Assembly (NCBI GenBank): GCA_022393335.1
Contig: JAJEKB010021788.1
Coordinates: 89,887-153,886, forward strand
Direction of reading: 5' to 3'
DNA: 64,000 nt
DNA from: Macrotrachela quadricornifera
Taxonomy: Eukaryota; Rotifera; Eurotatoria; Philodinida; Philodinidae
In this document: positions 36,268 to 48,800 of the stretch, in pieces
How positions within the stretch are numbered: position 1 is the first letter of the stretch
How the letters are laid out: each line of letters starts with the position of its first letter
Made by a program: the position numbers and the translations under genes
Notes under the pieces: model-generated
What the model was told of the DNA's origin: nothing
The model's database searches: none
What the model saw: only the letters and a program-made list of their open reading frames with translations

Positions 36268-37543
36268 CTAAGTTGTCCATGGAATGGTTGATGTTGTACC
36301 ACGAACAAATATTCCTCCACGATTACCAATTTCAGTCGTACCAAAGCGCGATGCAAATACATCTGGCAGTGGTCGATCATCTGGCACCGAAAGCCACAAA
36401 CGTAGAAGATGACGTTTTTCTGCCGGATCATCCCAGTCTTCAAAACCTGTACGGTCATGTAAGAGAGCATGATTGTATACGAACTGCATATCTCCTGGCT
36501 TAAGCTCCATTGACAAGTTCAGCTTTGAATCATTGACGAGCCGATCAAACATATCCAGTGCTTCAATGTGCTTTGGTGTAAGACGGGGTGCATCTTCAAA
36601 CCGTTGTGCAGAATCAATATACTGACGTTGATAAAAAACAGTCAAATAACCTTCGTAAAAACTGAACACTGGAATTAGTAGATAAGGTAACATGCCTTCT
36701 GGAACTTCGCCTCTACGATCAGTTGCTATTGGTTGCATTAAAAGCTCAAGCAGATCAGGCCGTTGGTCATACATTTCATTGAAAACTGTTGAAGCACTCA
36801 CTAGTAAGGATAATCCGCCATGTTTTGCTGTTTTTAAGCATAAAAGACCTACAACATCTGATGAATCTGTATGAAAAGTTTGCCGTTCATTTGTTTGATA
36901 AAGGCGTACTTTTGGATCATTGCTTTTCATACCTAAATCACGAACATGACCAAGCATATGACCCATTGCATTTTGTGATCTTGGAAGTCCAATATGGCAA
37001 CCAAGCCCATAAAACACGGTTCCTGCTTTACGTTCGTTGCATCTCTCGATCGGCAGCCCACGTAACAAGAAGAAACCACGTCCATGAATCAATTCGTTAC
37101 GGAGAACTAAGAGTTTCGGACCTAAAGTAGGTAGAGGAAAATTTTCTGCCGTAACGGAAGCAATATCCTGTTTGGAAGTCAACAAAGATTCTGTGGCTTC
37201 CTCTAACTCTGCTATTTCTACGGGAGCCAATTGTAGAATCCATTCGTCTATTCGGGTTATCAAGTCTGAACCATACCAAGTTGAAGCAAGATGTTGTTTA
37301 GGAGGTAACTGGTATGGATTGCAACTGTTCTTATTGCAGGAGACTTCGTTTGATCCACAAACGTCATTTTGTTGAGCGATATCGTCGATTTTTATTTTCT
37401 ACAAAATTAGAGAACAACTGTTGATTCTCTATCGAACAAAACAATTGATGACGTTAGTCACATACCACGAGAGGCTGCATATCTATCAAAGAGTTCGTTG
37501 ATAATGACGCAAAAGTATGCAAACAAGATGCGCACGTATTCAT
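36268..37543 (-). CDS. TauD/TfdA-type Fe(II)/2-oxoglutarate dioxygenase
   Basis: Two exons: 37543-37466 (26 codons, from the ATG at 37543) and 37398-36268, joined across a 67-bp phase 0 intron (GTATGTG..TTTGTAG). The product is 402 aa. The first iron ligands are H202 and D204 in TFHTDSSD; the distal His is H340 in NHALLHDR; the 2-oxoglutarate Arg is most likely R355 or R359 in RHLLRLWL. So the full facial triad is present and the enzyme should be active. The N-terminal 70 residues, coded by exon 1 and the start of exon 2, are Cys-rich and outside the catalytic domain. AATAAA lies about 45 bp after the stop. Base composition is more balanced than in the neighbours. Such enzymes are common in bacteria and fungi, so transfer is possible. 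The substrate is not predictable. Confidence 0.9.
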
Positions 37544-38215
37544 ACCCTCCACTTTTTATTTTAATATCTAATACATCCACTAGAATTGTTGTTTATCGTG
37601 CAAGGTTATACAGCAAACAACAGAAGTAACTAACAGAGGTCTCTCGAATTTTATCAGCCTCGTTATACAGCTACTATCTTACAGAACGCATATAGGCCCA
37701 TATACTCTTTTTTACATCTATTCTCATAGATAGAAACGATTACTTAGTTGAATATGAGTGCAGAACAATAATAAATGCATATACATGTACACAACGAGAG
37801 AAATGGAATAGATGAAAACAGAATATATCACTCACTCCATTACTCTGATGATCTTCTAGAAAAAGGACTAATATATGATATTATACAAACATTGATATTG
37901 CTAGTTCTCGTTCTGTCAAAAACGGTGCTCGTTCGAGCGATATTGTACGCCATGGAAGTTTAAATGAAGTGTGCCTTTGAGAATTAGTAGTGTTGGGAGT
38001 GAGGATGTGAGTAGGTGAGTGAGTTTAAACAATTAACTATCACTCTCCGGATATGTTGCTTGTTAAACGAGAGTTTCATCAGTTGCTAAAGTATTTGCAT
38101 AATTCAATTAAATAGATGAGTAATTTCAATGAATTTGAAGAAGTTCAAATTGAAGAGTGTCAGATTTTTATATTTTGACTAGGATGAAATTCGATGAGGC
38201 TCAATAGAATTAACG
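37544..38215. other. 5' flank of the dioxygenase gene
   Basis: Probable promoter region of the minus-strand dioxygenase. No TATA box stands out. The frame at 37775-37963 is not supported. Confidence 0.35.
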
Positions 38216-39968
38216 CAAAAGGACAGGGGTACATAAGGTCCTGATTTGGTCCATTGGACTTTTTCGTGCAGACTTCGAATAGTCTTTTAGATCAATTTCC
38301 TATTCATAAATTTTAGAAAATCATCTTCTATTATAGCTCCTTGAATAGCTCTTTTCACGAGCTACAAGCCCATATAGTTTCGAAAGCTATTAGAGGTGAG
38401 TCAAGAAAAAAGTTTAAGATCACAAAGTACCACAAAGTAAAAATCATGTCTATTTGTACATATGATATAACATACTTGATTGATGATTTTTTCTAGAAGT
38501 CTTATAAGCCAGTGCAGTGAAATGACGACTGAATGCTTTGGATTACCTTCACGAATCCGATTTTCACAAACACAGCTTCGAACGATTGCTTCACGAGGCA
38601 TAATACAATACGTGTTATCATACGATATAATTTCGTAATAGATATATAGTTCTTTTCTTAATAAGACAATCAAATAGCCTTATAACTAATACCGATAAAA
38701 TAACATTGGCGTTATGTGTTTTTTGTTGCTTTTAATAGTATGTTGTTTTCCATGTCACGTATAATATTCGTGCTGATATACAGCTGAAACGGTTTCTTTT
38801 TCTCCCTTCTTCCGAACGATTCTCACCAACCCCCTTGCGTATCTATTCTTTTCATGATAAAGAAAAAAAATATCCCACATATCTTAATCTCGCTTTTTTC
38901 TCTCTACATGTATCATCAAAAAGCATAATATTAAATTCATTCAGAGAGTGTTAACAATAGATTGATAGGATATGTAACTATGATACATGCACTCTAAAAA
39001 AAATAGGTGTTTTACGAAACCTGTGCCCAGGGGAAGAACCTTTCAGGTTTCGTATCGATTTGCTGAACTTAAAAAAGATCAGAGAACGATTTGCTAAACC
39101 TTTTTAGGTTTCGTAAATCGATACGAAACCTTAAAGGTTCTTCCCCTGGGCACAGGTTTCGTAAAACACCTATTTTTTTTAGAGTGTGAGCTCCTATTTA
39201 ATGAATTCTAAAAGACAGCTTGTGAATATGACCACATTTAAAAGAATGCGTATCCAAAAATTCTATGATTTTTTTAACCGGAAGAAGTGAGGCCAAAATA
39301 GGCCTCGTGACCATTAGAGCGATGAAGACAACCGTTGTTACACAACTATTTAACATGGATAAAATAAGTTACATCGTCACCGTAATATGAAAGCCCTATG
39401 ATAACTGATGTCGCATATGATTTAAAAACATAACAACAAGACACAGTATCAATGTCCATACTGATTTACAAAAACAACATGTGCCTATTTGATTATAGTG
39501 TTTCCATTTTTCTGAATCTAGAAATACTAGGACTTTATAGCTGAGCGAAAAGATAATTTGACGAGTTATAACACGAGTAAGCATAAAAACTTTTTTTGAA
39601 GAAATCATCAATCAAATATGTTATATTATATATAAAAGTAGCCATACTTTTTACTTTATGCTCTTAGGCTTTTTTCTGGGCCCACCTTTAATAGTTTTAG
39701 AAACTATATGGGTTTGTAGCTCGTGAAAAGAGCTACCCAATGAGCTATAATAGAAGATGAATTTCTAAAATTTATAAATAGGAAATTGATTTAAAAGACT
39801 ATTCATACTCGGCACGAAGAAATCCTCAATTGTATATCAAATGTATTTGAAATCAAGTACAAAAATACTCGTCAACTGAAGCTCTTTCATTCTATATATG
39901 ATTGTGCTAGATATAATATGAAAAAGTCCAATGGACCAAATCAGGGCCTTATGCACCCCTGTCTTTCA
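38216..39968. repeat. Inverted-repeat element, 1.75 kb, with a nested hairpin
   Basis: The arms 38216-38480 and about 39600-39968 are inverted copies in blocks, for example AGCTCTTTTCACGAGCTACAAGCCCATATAGTTTC and AAAGTCCAATGGACCAAATCAGG. The ends resemble AAAGGACAGGGGT..ATAAGG. The interior frames (38401-38673 and 39396-39611, minus) start or end inside the arms and match no transposase I know. A younger hairpin (38990-39186) is inserted inside it. Confidence 0.7.
38990..39186. repeat. Compact hairpin MITE nested in the 38216 element
   Basis: The arms (about 38990-39062 and 39113-39186) are almost perfect inverted copies, starting CACTCTAAAAAAAATAGGTG and continuing TTTTACGAAACCTGTGCCCAGG. 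The motif AGGTTTCGTA recurs in both arms and also in the loop. High arm identity points to recent origin. It is 197 bp long and has no coding capacity. Confidence 0.85.
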
Positions 39969-40018
39969 GTAAGTGATTTTGGCGAGATTTGCATGATTTG
40001 TTTAGTTGCTAGTATTAG

Positions 40019-41619
40019 TAGGACAAAGCACAGAGGCGGGTAAGGCCATTTTGTGACCCACTTCAGAGTGCATTTATTTCTATTGTATTTCAATAAAAGA
40101 ACATTCTTGATCACTTTTTTTTCACCTTTATTCCGCGAAAATCGACTTTCACCATTTTCGTGCCTGGGATTCCTCCCGAGTATCCTGGAAAAAAATTTCT
40201 TATTTCACCAGTGAAAACCAGATGTGCTTGTAAAGTCAAAAGTGTTAATTATGAATATCATAATAAGAGCTCTCAAAACTCCTTTATTCCTTATATAGTC
40301 CTGACCACTCTATTAACCCCATTATTGCTTGTTGGTCCCCTTACAAAATGGATACTCGTTAGTATTTCATGAAACTACCTTGTCTAACTCAGAATTTTTA
40401 GGTCTTCACGAATCTGGACTTTTTATGTCAAAGAAAATTCAATCGTAAAAAAAACTGATGATTCTGAAGCCCAAATTGATCCTTTTGGCTATACAGTTTT
40501 CTTTTCTCTACACAATTTCTCATGAAGCTACGCCAGCCACAACACCACATTTTCACAATATGGATAGTTTTACGAGCTCTGTCGACTGGCGATTTCAAAA
40601 ATAACGAAACAGTTGTGCAATGAGGTCAAGAACCGAAAATATCGGTAAATTCTATGAAATTGCCGGAGGGGACGACAGATATCGATTAACATGAAATCTT
40701 CAACTTACCTCATTTCCAGCTCATTTTTTAAAGCTCAATGAGTTGTACTTACAGTAAAAGTTTTAAAGCTTCAGATGCTTCCTGTAAGGAAATACAAGTC
40801 TCAGAAGTCTACCGACAATATCATCGGTTCCATAGTTACCCAGCAAATCTTGTAAAAATCATATCTCATGGCAGAAAACATGTAAAGCTGTAAAATTTTT
40901 ACTGTAAGTACAACTCATTGACCTCTAAAAAATGAGCTAACTTGAAGATTTCATGCTAATTGATGTCTGTGGTCTCCTCCGGTGATTTCATATAATTTAC
41001 CCGTATTTTGGGTTCTTGACCTTATTGCACAACTGTTTCGTTATTTTTCAAAATAACCTATCGATAGAGCTCGTTAAGCTACCCTGATGGTGAAAATATG
41101 GTGTTGCAGCTGGCGTAGCTTCATGAGAAATTGTGTAGAGAAAAGTAAACTGTATAGCCAAAAGGGTCAATTCGGGCTTCAGAATCGCCCGGTTTTTAAT
41201 GATTAAATCTTTTTGACGTAAAAAGTCCAGATTCGCGAAGGGCTCAATATCCTGAGTTAGACAAGGTAGTTTTCATGAATTATTAACGAGTATCAATTTC
41301 GTGAGGGGTCTGGCAAACAATAATGGGGTTAATAGAGTGGTCAGGACTATATAAGGAATAAAAGAGTTTTGAAAACTCTTACTGTGATATTCATAATCAA
41401 CACTCTTGACTTTACAAGAACATCTAGTTTTCACTGATGAAAGAGAAATTTTTTTTTCATGATACCTGGGAGAAATCCCAGGCACAAAAATGGTGAATGT
41501 CAGTTTTCGCGGAATGAAGTTGAAAAAAGTGATCAAGAATGTTTTTTTATTGAAATGCAATAGAAATAAATGAACTCTGAGGTGGGTCACAAAATGGCCT
41601 TATCCGCCCTTGTCCTTTG
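40019..41619. repeat. Giant palindrome (arms about 750 bp)
   Basis: The left arm (about 40019-40780) and right arm (about 40890-41619) are inverted copies over nearly their full length with scattered differences. Markers are TAAGGCCATTTTGTGACCCAC near the ends and GTAAGTACAACTCATTGA near the centre. The frames 40160-40372 (+) and 41273-41590 (-) encode the same peptide because they lie on the two arms. The end sequence AAAGGACAAGGGCGG..AAGGCC recalls the ends of the 38216 element. No transposase is seen. Confidence 0.85.
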
Positions 41620-43099
41620 ATTAAAATCTCTGTCTAGTAGATAGTCAAGTGTGTAGTTTACGACATGCCAATTTGGGATGTGAGTTAAATTTGAAGAACA
41701 TTCTGTAGAGTTTTTCGCGTTGATTTTTGTATATTTTATGATGAGGATTGTGTGTGTAAGACTTTGCTTTCAATCCGTCGAAATTTATTGCGTTTTATTG
41801 AATCTGGTAGCAAATAACTATCCAGGCATGGAGGCTGTACGTTGTAAGGAAACCATTTGTGCTGAACATGCACAATGATCTTGCTTGGTTGTTGTTTGTG
41901 ATTGATACCAATAAGAATTAGATAGCTTTAGTGATAGTTTATTTGTGCTATAGATTAAACGAAATATGAACGACAAAGTTTTACATGCAAGTCTAAAAAC
42001 GTAACACTCAAGTAAAGTAGAATTGAAGAAGAATAATCAAATAAATAGACAAAATTCATAAGAAACAGTTGATGCTTGTTCCAACGGCATATTTTATCAG
42101 TTGGATGCAAATGTATAACTATTCAGTGGTACCAACCTGTATGATCGAATAAAGAGAATTTAAAAGCATCAGAAGTCTATAGGTAGAACGTTGAAAAAAT
42201 AGAAAGAAGGATGTTACCTTGGTTTTTTAATATTTGTATAATAGTTTTTCAATGTATGTCTTTATATTTTTTATAATGTCTTCCGCTACTTGTTTTGATA
42301 GTTTGAACATATATGCTTTTCATTTTAGATTCTACTTTCTTACTGTGGGTGTATGTCGAAGTGTTTTGGATCATTTTGTATCGGCACGCGATCTTACCGA
42401 TTAAAATTGTCCAACTTCAATATAATTGCCAGCTCGAATAGAATACTAGGGTTTCGTTTAGAATTCAATTCTTTTTGATTTGAAGAATTATTAATAACCT
42501 TTTTTTAGAAATGTATTCTAGGTGCAATCGTTATATATCACTTTATAATTACATTGCATTGCTCGAATGAATAAATAGTTGAAACATATGTAGTATTAAC
42601 ATATCTGTACAATTTGAATTGATTAATTCTACTTGCTACTTTTTTGAGAAAATAGTTTTTCTTTTTCATTATTTTTTTAAGAATTATCTGAATATAGACT
42701 ATTGTAGATCTTGATTAAGTTCATTTTGAATATTTTTTATTACATTTTCTTCTATTGGAAAGCTACAAACATATCATTCATTTTGAGATTTATTCACCAA
42801 AAAGAAAATGTATTTTACTTGTCATATTCGTACGGTAGACAAAAGTAAAAGCTTTACTCTCCAATCAAAACTTTCCGTCCGATTTTTCATTTTCTGTTGG
42901 AATAGCCACATTGAATTTCTGTTCTAGTGCTATTTTAGAAGAATCTAAACAAACGATAAGATAATACCAAATATAGATCTGTACTCATCTAATATTGTTT
43001 TAAACGACGTATCTATTCACCAAAATACTCTAAATTCAAATAAGATTGATCATGATGATTCATATGCTCACCCTATTGACATACAAGACCAAAACCTTT
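41620..43099. other. Gene-free AT-rich stretch
   Basis: No frame, splice-consistent exon set or repeat that I can support. Confidence 0.4.
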
Positions 43100-43762
43100 G
43101 TAGATGGGGTACTACAAAAGTTTTTTCGCCCGGTTCTTCCAAAAGTCTCAGTTTGAGTTCAAGTATTGTGTTATAATGCTTAGACATATTTAGGATTATA
43201 TATAAAAGTTCAGAGTGCTAAGTCTTGTACTTTGTCATAAACTTTCATATCTTTTACGTGAGTGACATGCAATTTTCTATACGCTACGCAATGCGTGACT
43301 TGTAATAAACGACAAAACTTTGCATTTGATATTCTGATTCTCAAAAAGGTTTTATTTAAATAAAACAAAATACATTAGAAGATATCAAGTAAAGAAAAGG
43401 TGAAATAAGAATAAAACGATTTCGTCTTTTTTATCAAAAAATGGTGTTTTTGCAGCGTCGAAATTTGATTGCTCAAAACTTTGTCGATTTTTTAACACAG
43501 AAAATGCAACTGTAAAATTAGTTGTTCTACACAAACTGTATTTAGAAATCAAAAAATGAAATACAAACTTCTCATGTTTAAGATGGATCATCCGCTAGCA
43601 GGTTACATGCACCTAGCATAGAAGAAATAGAGGACTACAGCGAGGTACAAGACTTAGTAGCCTGAAACTCTGCATATAATCCTAAATACGTCTAAGCATT
43701 ATAATAGAATACTTAAACTCAAACTGAGACTTTCAAAAAAGCCGAGTGAAATACTTGTAACA
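43100..43762. repeat. Inverted-repeat MITE beside the receptor relic
   Basis: The arms at 43108-43235 and about 43635-43762 are inverted copies: AAAAGTCTCAGTTTGAGTT and ATTATAATGCTTAGAC recur in reverse complement, as does CTAAGTCTTGTAC. The minus-strand frame 43385-43591 inside has no motif. The right edge abuts the start of the receptor pseudogene, so the element may have cut it. Confidence 0.7.
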
Positions 43763-43763
43763 T

Positions 43764-44534
43764 AGGCATTGCTCTGTATTTAATGGCTTTATCGATCACT
43801 TCTGCGTTTATTGCCAGTATGTTAGTCATTAAATTCTGGCTCATCGTCTATACCCAAATAAATATATCGATTTAACGTTCTATTTTCTATCTGAAATGTC
43901 TACTCATTGAACTAATTCGCAAATCATTCGTCTACATGAATAGTCGGTTAAATTATTCTTAAAGGAATTTACTTTAGCAAATCGAGAAGCAAATGTATTG
44001 CTAGGTGGATTATCTTTATCTTACCATTCCTTATCGTTGCTTCGAATATTCATGAACTATTCTATTGAGATTTATTCTATGATCGTGAAGAACAACGTTT
44101 GTGATGTGTTAGTCTATATTCTCAACAAATTTGTGTTTATAGCACACCTATTGTGTTTTTTCATTTTCTTGTTTCTTTGTTTGCCAATCTCTTTTCAATT
44201 CTTTTCATTGTTATTACACTTACACTTCAACATGGAATAATTTGAGCTCAATATAACTATAGGCAACAACTACAAAAAGAAATCTATAAACATAAACAAT
44301 TGATTATTAGTCCTTTGATTTTGGTTATTGTATCAGTTTCTCTTCCTATAATATCCTTATTCATCGGATGTACTAAGACATCTCACAATTCATAGTTGTA
44401 TTCTGATCAACTATTTTATTTCACTCATTTCATCAACGACTCTCTTTATTGTATTTGTTCCATCATCGAGGTTTCATATGAAAAAATTCAAAGAGTTGTT
44501 TAAGAATTGGAGACGGCAGTTGAGTCGAAAATAA
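43764..44534 (+). pseudogene. 7TM receptor pseudogene (rhodopsin-like, chemoreceptor type)
   Basis: Joining frames on the plus strand gives a helix 3-4 region at about 43770-44080 (including 'RWIIFILPFLIVASNIHE'), then 'IVFFHFLVSLFANLFSILFIVITLTL' at 44145-44225 (helix 5), 'EIYKHKQLIISPLILVIVSV' and 'GCTK' at about 44283-44375 (helix 6), and 'TLFIVFVPSSRFHMKKFKEL' at 44450-44515 (helix 7 and tail). The order and the HKxLLISPLILV signature fit a large bdelloid receptor family. There are at least five in-frame stops and two frameshifts, so it is dead. Confidence 0.65.
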
Positions 44535-45029
44535 ATAGTTCTCTTCGGATTTTTATCATTTGTCTATCCTTTTCATAAACATATAATAGAAGATTGGAAA
44601 ACTTTTTGGCTGATGAGAAAAATGAGAATTATCAGCGAAAAGGTGAAAACTAATAGTTTTCTCATACATATAAGCAAAATTTCTTTGGTACAAATAATGA
44701 TTCTTATAGATCGAAAAGTTATTCACTGATGATGTTTGGTTTCAAAAACAAATCTATGCTCCAAATACAAATCTTCTTCAAGTTGTTTTTTGCATCTCTG
44801 TTCTAAAGAAAAAGAACTGCGACTGAAGATGTGAGCCGATGCCTCCATTGGCGACGGTAGCTCAACCGTATGGTTTACATCACTCACTGCGACTATTTAT
44901 TATTATTGCATCACTGATATTTACTTGATTCAATACATTCAGAAGTAATGAGATATACATGTGCTGATAAAAGTTTAGGTGAAAAATTTAAAAAAAAATA
45001 AAGCAAATTTTGAATACTGTGTGAATATA

Positions 45030-45401
45030 TCAACAGTGGGTAGCGTTTCCTAGACAGTAGATACTGTTCACATATCCCACTTTTTTATTCGGTAAGCGAA
45101 CTTGATACCATCGGTTGCTCGTTAGACTATCAGTAATCGTTCGTCCTATGACAAAGCACTTGCTCGGTAGTTTTTGTCCACCAAAAACATAACCAACTCG
45201 AGTACATCCGAAACCAGTTGCACAGGTATAAACGGTAGCAACTTGTCGACATATAACGAATCCTTTCGCCTTCTAGAAAAACAAAGATCGAATACAAAGG
45301 CAAGAATAGTGAAAAATCAGAATGCATACGTGATTAGAATTAACTGGAACTAGCATTAGCATAATTAGAAGCAACCATGTTGCCAACATTTTATTGTACA
45401 T
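45030..45401 (-). CDS. Small secreted Cys-rich SH3-like protein
   Basis: Exon 1 is 45401-45330 (ATG at 45401, 24 codons) and exon 2 is 45272-45030, joined by a 57-bp phase 0 intron (GTATGC..TTTCTAG). The product is 104 aa. The first 20 or so residues are a signal peptide (LATWLLLIMLMLVPVNS). The mature part has six Cys and a run of short beta strands (VATVYTCATGFGC, YVFGGQKL, WYQVRL, KKVGYVNSIYC). This resembles a bacterial-type SH3 (SH3b) fold, in which a W.qV.l..gk.GyV..xyC pattern is usual. A wall- or matrix-binding role outside the cell is a guess from the fold. A TATA box lies upstream, and a second small secreted-protein ORF starts 278 bp away in the other direction. No single frame shows this gene. 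Confidence 0.65.
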
Positions 45402-45468
45402 TCTCTTCAATGGATTGAACTGATGTTAACTGACAAGTTGCAGCTTTTCGTTTCTGACAGACATTCAT

Positions 45469-45478
45469 CTTTTATATA
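45469..45478 (-). promoter_or_regulatory. TATA box of the SH3-like gene
   Basis: TATATAAAAG on the minus strand, 68 bp before the ATG at 45401. It lies in the 277-bp gap between the two divergent genes. Confidence 0.5.
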
Positions 45479-45856
45479 CTCAAAGCTACCCTCTCTCCGA
45501 AGTCGATTCCCTGCATTATGTAATCTTTAATGTACAGTTAATAAACAATCTTTCTCGTGGAAAAAATACAGTGAGCACAGTTTTGCGTGCAACATACAAA
45601 GATGCTTCTCAGAAGCATGACGAAATATTTCTTTTAAACTTATTTCCCAGTAAATTAGTATTGCATGTGAAAAAGAGAATGCAATTTGTACATGCTTGGT
45701 TTTCACATATTGATTGTCGGTGGCTTGTTCTTTTCATAATTTTTTTTCTACCAGCGACGATGGTGACTGTACACTCTGATTCTTTTCTTCCTGTCGACGA
45801 CAGCAATGAGAGCTTTGGTAGACTGGAAAAATCACAAGTAGATTCGGAGACACTGA

Positions 45857-48800
45857 CGAGGGAACCGTCCGAGGTGCCCAACGCCGATTCCCTTCATTCA
45901 CATGTCGCGTGATAGAGGGAATCGAGATAGGAAAAAGCTCAAAAGGATTTGGGTTGACAGCTCTTCCTTGAAAAGTTAGGGTCAATTTTCTGTTTTTCCC
46001 AGCCAAAATGACTAAAAATTGAAAATCTTACAATTCAGTCAAAAAAGACTGTATACACTTGAAATTTTTAGCACTACGAGGTTACGCGCGTTACTGGTTG
46101 ATCTGGAAGTTTAGATTATTTGGTCGTTTCATTCCTGATTTACAGGATTTTTGCTTGGCATGAAAAAGTATACTCCTGCACTTGACTATAGTACTGTCTT
46201 TTTGCGGTTTTATATAATCCTATGTGCTCTGTTTTCATTTTCATCCTTTGTTAAATGGTTATTTAAGTTTCGTGATAGAGATCACATGGTATTATTCAAT
46301 TATCTTTGTTTGCAAATGAACAATAAGTCTTGAGGTAAGTACACGGATTACGATGAACGACATAAAGAAGTATCACAATCAGCTGATGTAATCCATCACT
46401 TTTGCGCATTCTGCTATATGTTGTGATTCTTCCACTTCCATTACGTCATGCATTCTTTCATCAAGTTATATGTACTTTTCTATCACCCATATCTTTCTAT
46501 TCTTCTATGACATCATATGCGTTCTTCCATGACGTCAGGTATTCCTCTATCTTTTCATGATACTATATGTATTCGTGCATTGCGTCATGTTTTCCTCTAG
46601 ATTCTGCTCTACAGCACGGTGGTCAAAACCTACATATAGTTGCTGATTTTTTACAAATAAAATATGTGTATATATCGGATACAATTTTCTTTATATATTA
46701 CATAACCCAAGCAATAAGGTTTCCACAAGAATCAATTTTACAGCATACAGATTGAGAGAAGTACGACTAATTTTAAGAGTACTATTGTTTGTTCTTATTG
46801 TATGCCAGATTCGACAGTCAAGAAAAATGATAAATCCTCACAACGTCTCGCGACTTGTCTCCAATTATATTACCGAATTACTACCATCCATTGATTTAAC
46901 TCATGCATACACAGCACACGATGAAGACGTGGCACGAAACATTTTTGAAGATATTGAATCGATCTTGAACTGTACTCATTATAACTTTGAAAGGAAACAA
47001 ACGTTAGATTTTACTTATAATTTTGATGAAGAAACTGCAGAACAGAAGTTGAATCAGATGATGAAAAAGACGAAAGTTACACGGAAGATGGTAACAATGA
47101 TGAAGAAAACAATTTAATACACGAATTTTCGCTCCAGTATATGAAGAAAGTTGTTGATTTTTACAATAAAACCAATTTTGAGACTGATAAAAGGAAACAT
47201 TCTTGGTCGAGTCTTCAGAATCGATTTAAAAAAGTCAAGGATAGAAGCTATATCCGACGATTTCCAAAATACATTGAAAACTAAGGCACAAAGAAACAAA
47301 AACTTGAAGAAAATGATTCGTTCGTTTATGAATTATTTGAGAACGCACGTGAGCAATCACTGTTTATACGCGACATAGATTTAAAAAGATGGGGACTACA
47401 AATGACACGTGAAATGAATGACGAAAGTTTTTGTGGAAGGTAAGATTATACTGACGGTATTGTTCGAGAGTTTCTATTTATAGCTTTCTCTCTTGCAGTC
47501 TCCTACACAGTTTCTTCTCTTCATTTTTTATGACATGATAGAACAAAATGTGTAGGGCTATAGCGAAGAAGATGAGAAACATCGATTTCAACGCTTTTTT
47601 CTCTGTGTTTCAGTGAACACTGGATTCGTCTGTTTAAACATTATCATGAGATTTGCAGCCGACATGTAACAAAGCTAGTAACAAAGCGAGAAGTCGAAAG
47701 CGTAGACGAGATCAATAAATCAGCTGATGTTTTTATCTCTGACGTACAAAAGATGCTTCCGGGTTACGATCCTCGTTACGTATTAAACACAGATCAATCC
47801 GGTTTGGAACTGGAAATGTACTCCAATCAGACGCTTTCGTTTGAAGGTGAAAAGATCACACTCGCTAAAGTTCGATCATTACACAATACAACACACAGCT
47901 ACACGGTGCAGCCAATTATGTCATTAGCTGGTACTTTGGTTGGCAAATTATTTCTGTGTCTTAAAGAACCGAATGGGCATATGAGTGAAACTATCAAACA
48001 AAGCCTATTTCAGGCGGATAATCTAATAATTACCTGTAAGTCATCCGTTAACTATGTCCTCATGTTTTTGTTCCTTTTCCTTTTGGCTTTATACATCCTT
48101 CTACCATTGTTTTGTGGTTGACGAAGAGTACAACACAAAGAGTGTGATGCCACGAAAGAAGAAGAACTGAAAAATAAATGTTAAACGTATTTCCCTCAAT
48201 TTTTAGGTAGCAAATCAGGAAAGCTAACAACCAGTCTTGCACAATATTGGAGTGATAATGTACTTGTGCCTTTGGTTGGTGACAAAAAATGTCTGCTCTT
48301 AAGTGATTATTGGGATGGACAGAGAACCGAAATGTTATATAATAAAATGAAACATTTAAAGCGACTTGAAATTCCAAAAAAGACAACTTCAATGATTCAA
48401 CCATTGGATGTGGGATGGAATCGTCAGTACGAACACTTCATTCGAGAAATGTACAATCATGTTCGTCTTTATGATTTGGATTTCAATTTAGCTCAACAAA
48501 ACAATATAATAAAAATGAACAGTTTGACCTATAATCAGCTCTCCTCATCGAAGTTCATTCCAATGAATCTTCATGTGTGGTATCAGTCAGGATATCTGAA
48601 AACAAACCCTGGTTCTTTTCAAAATGTCAACGAAGTCTGTTTCTCGTTTTCCGAAGGTCGTTGTTGTCAACCAAATTGTACAAATGCACCATTTGTACAA
48701 TGTAGTTTTATTCAGAAGTTTTATGTTTCTTCCATTTCTATGATAGCTATCACAAGCATTGAGATTTTGTCTTGATTGTAAGCTTGCTTTCATTCGTTTT

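Noticed and set aside
38401..39611. Spliced minus-strand gene inside the 38216 element
   Set aside because: Frames begin or end inside the inverted arms and the apparent donor is part of the repeated arm; no known transposase motif.
40160..41590. Matching ORFs on opposite strands (40160-40372 and 41273-41590)
   Set aside because: By-products of the giant palindrome; the shared peptide has no domain.
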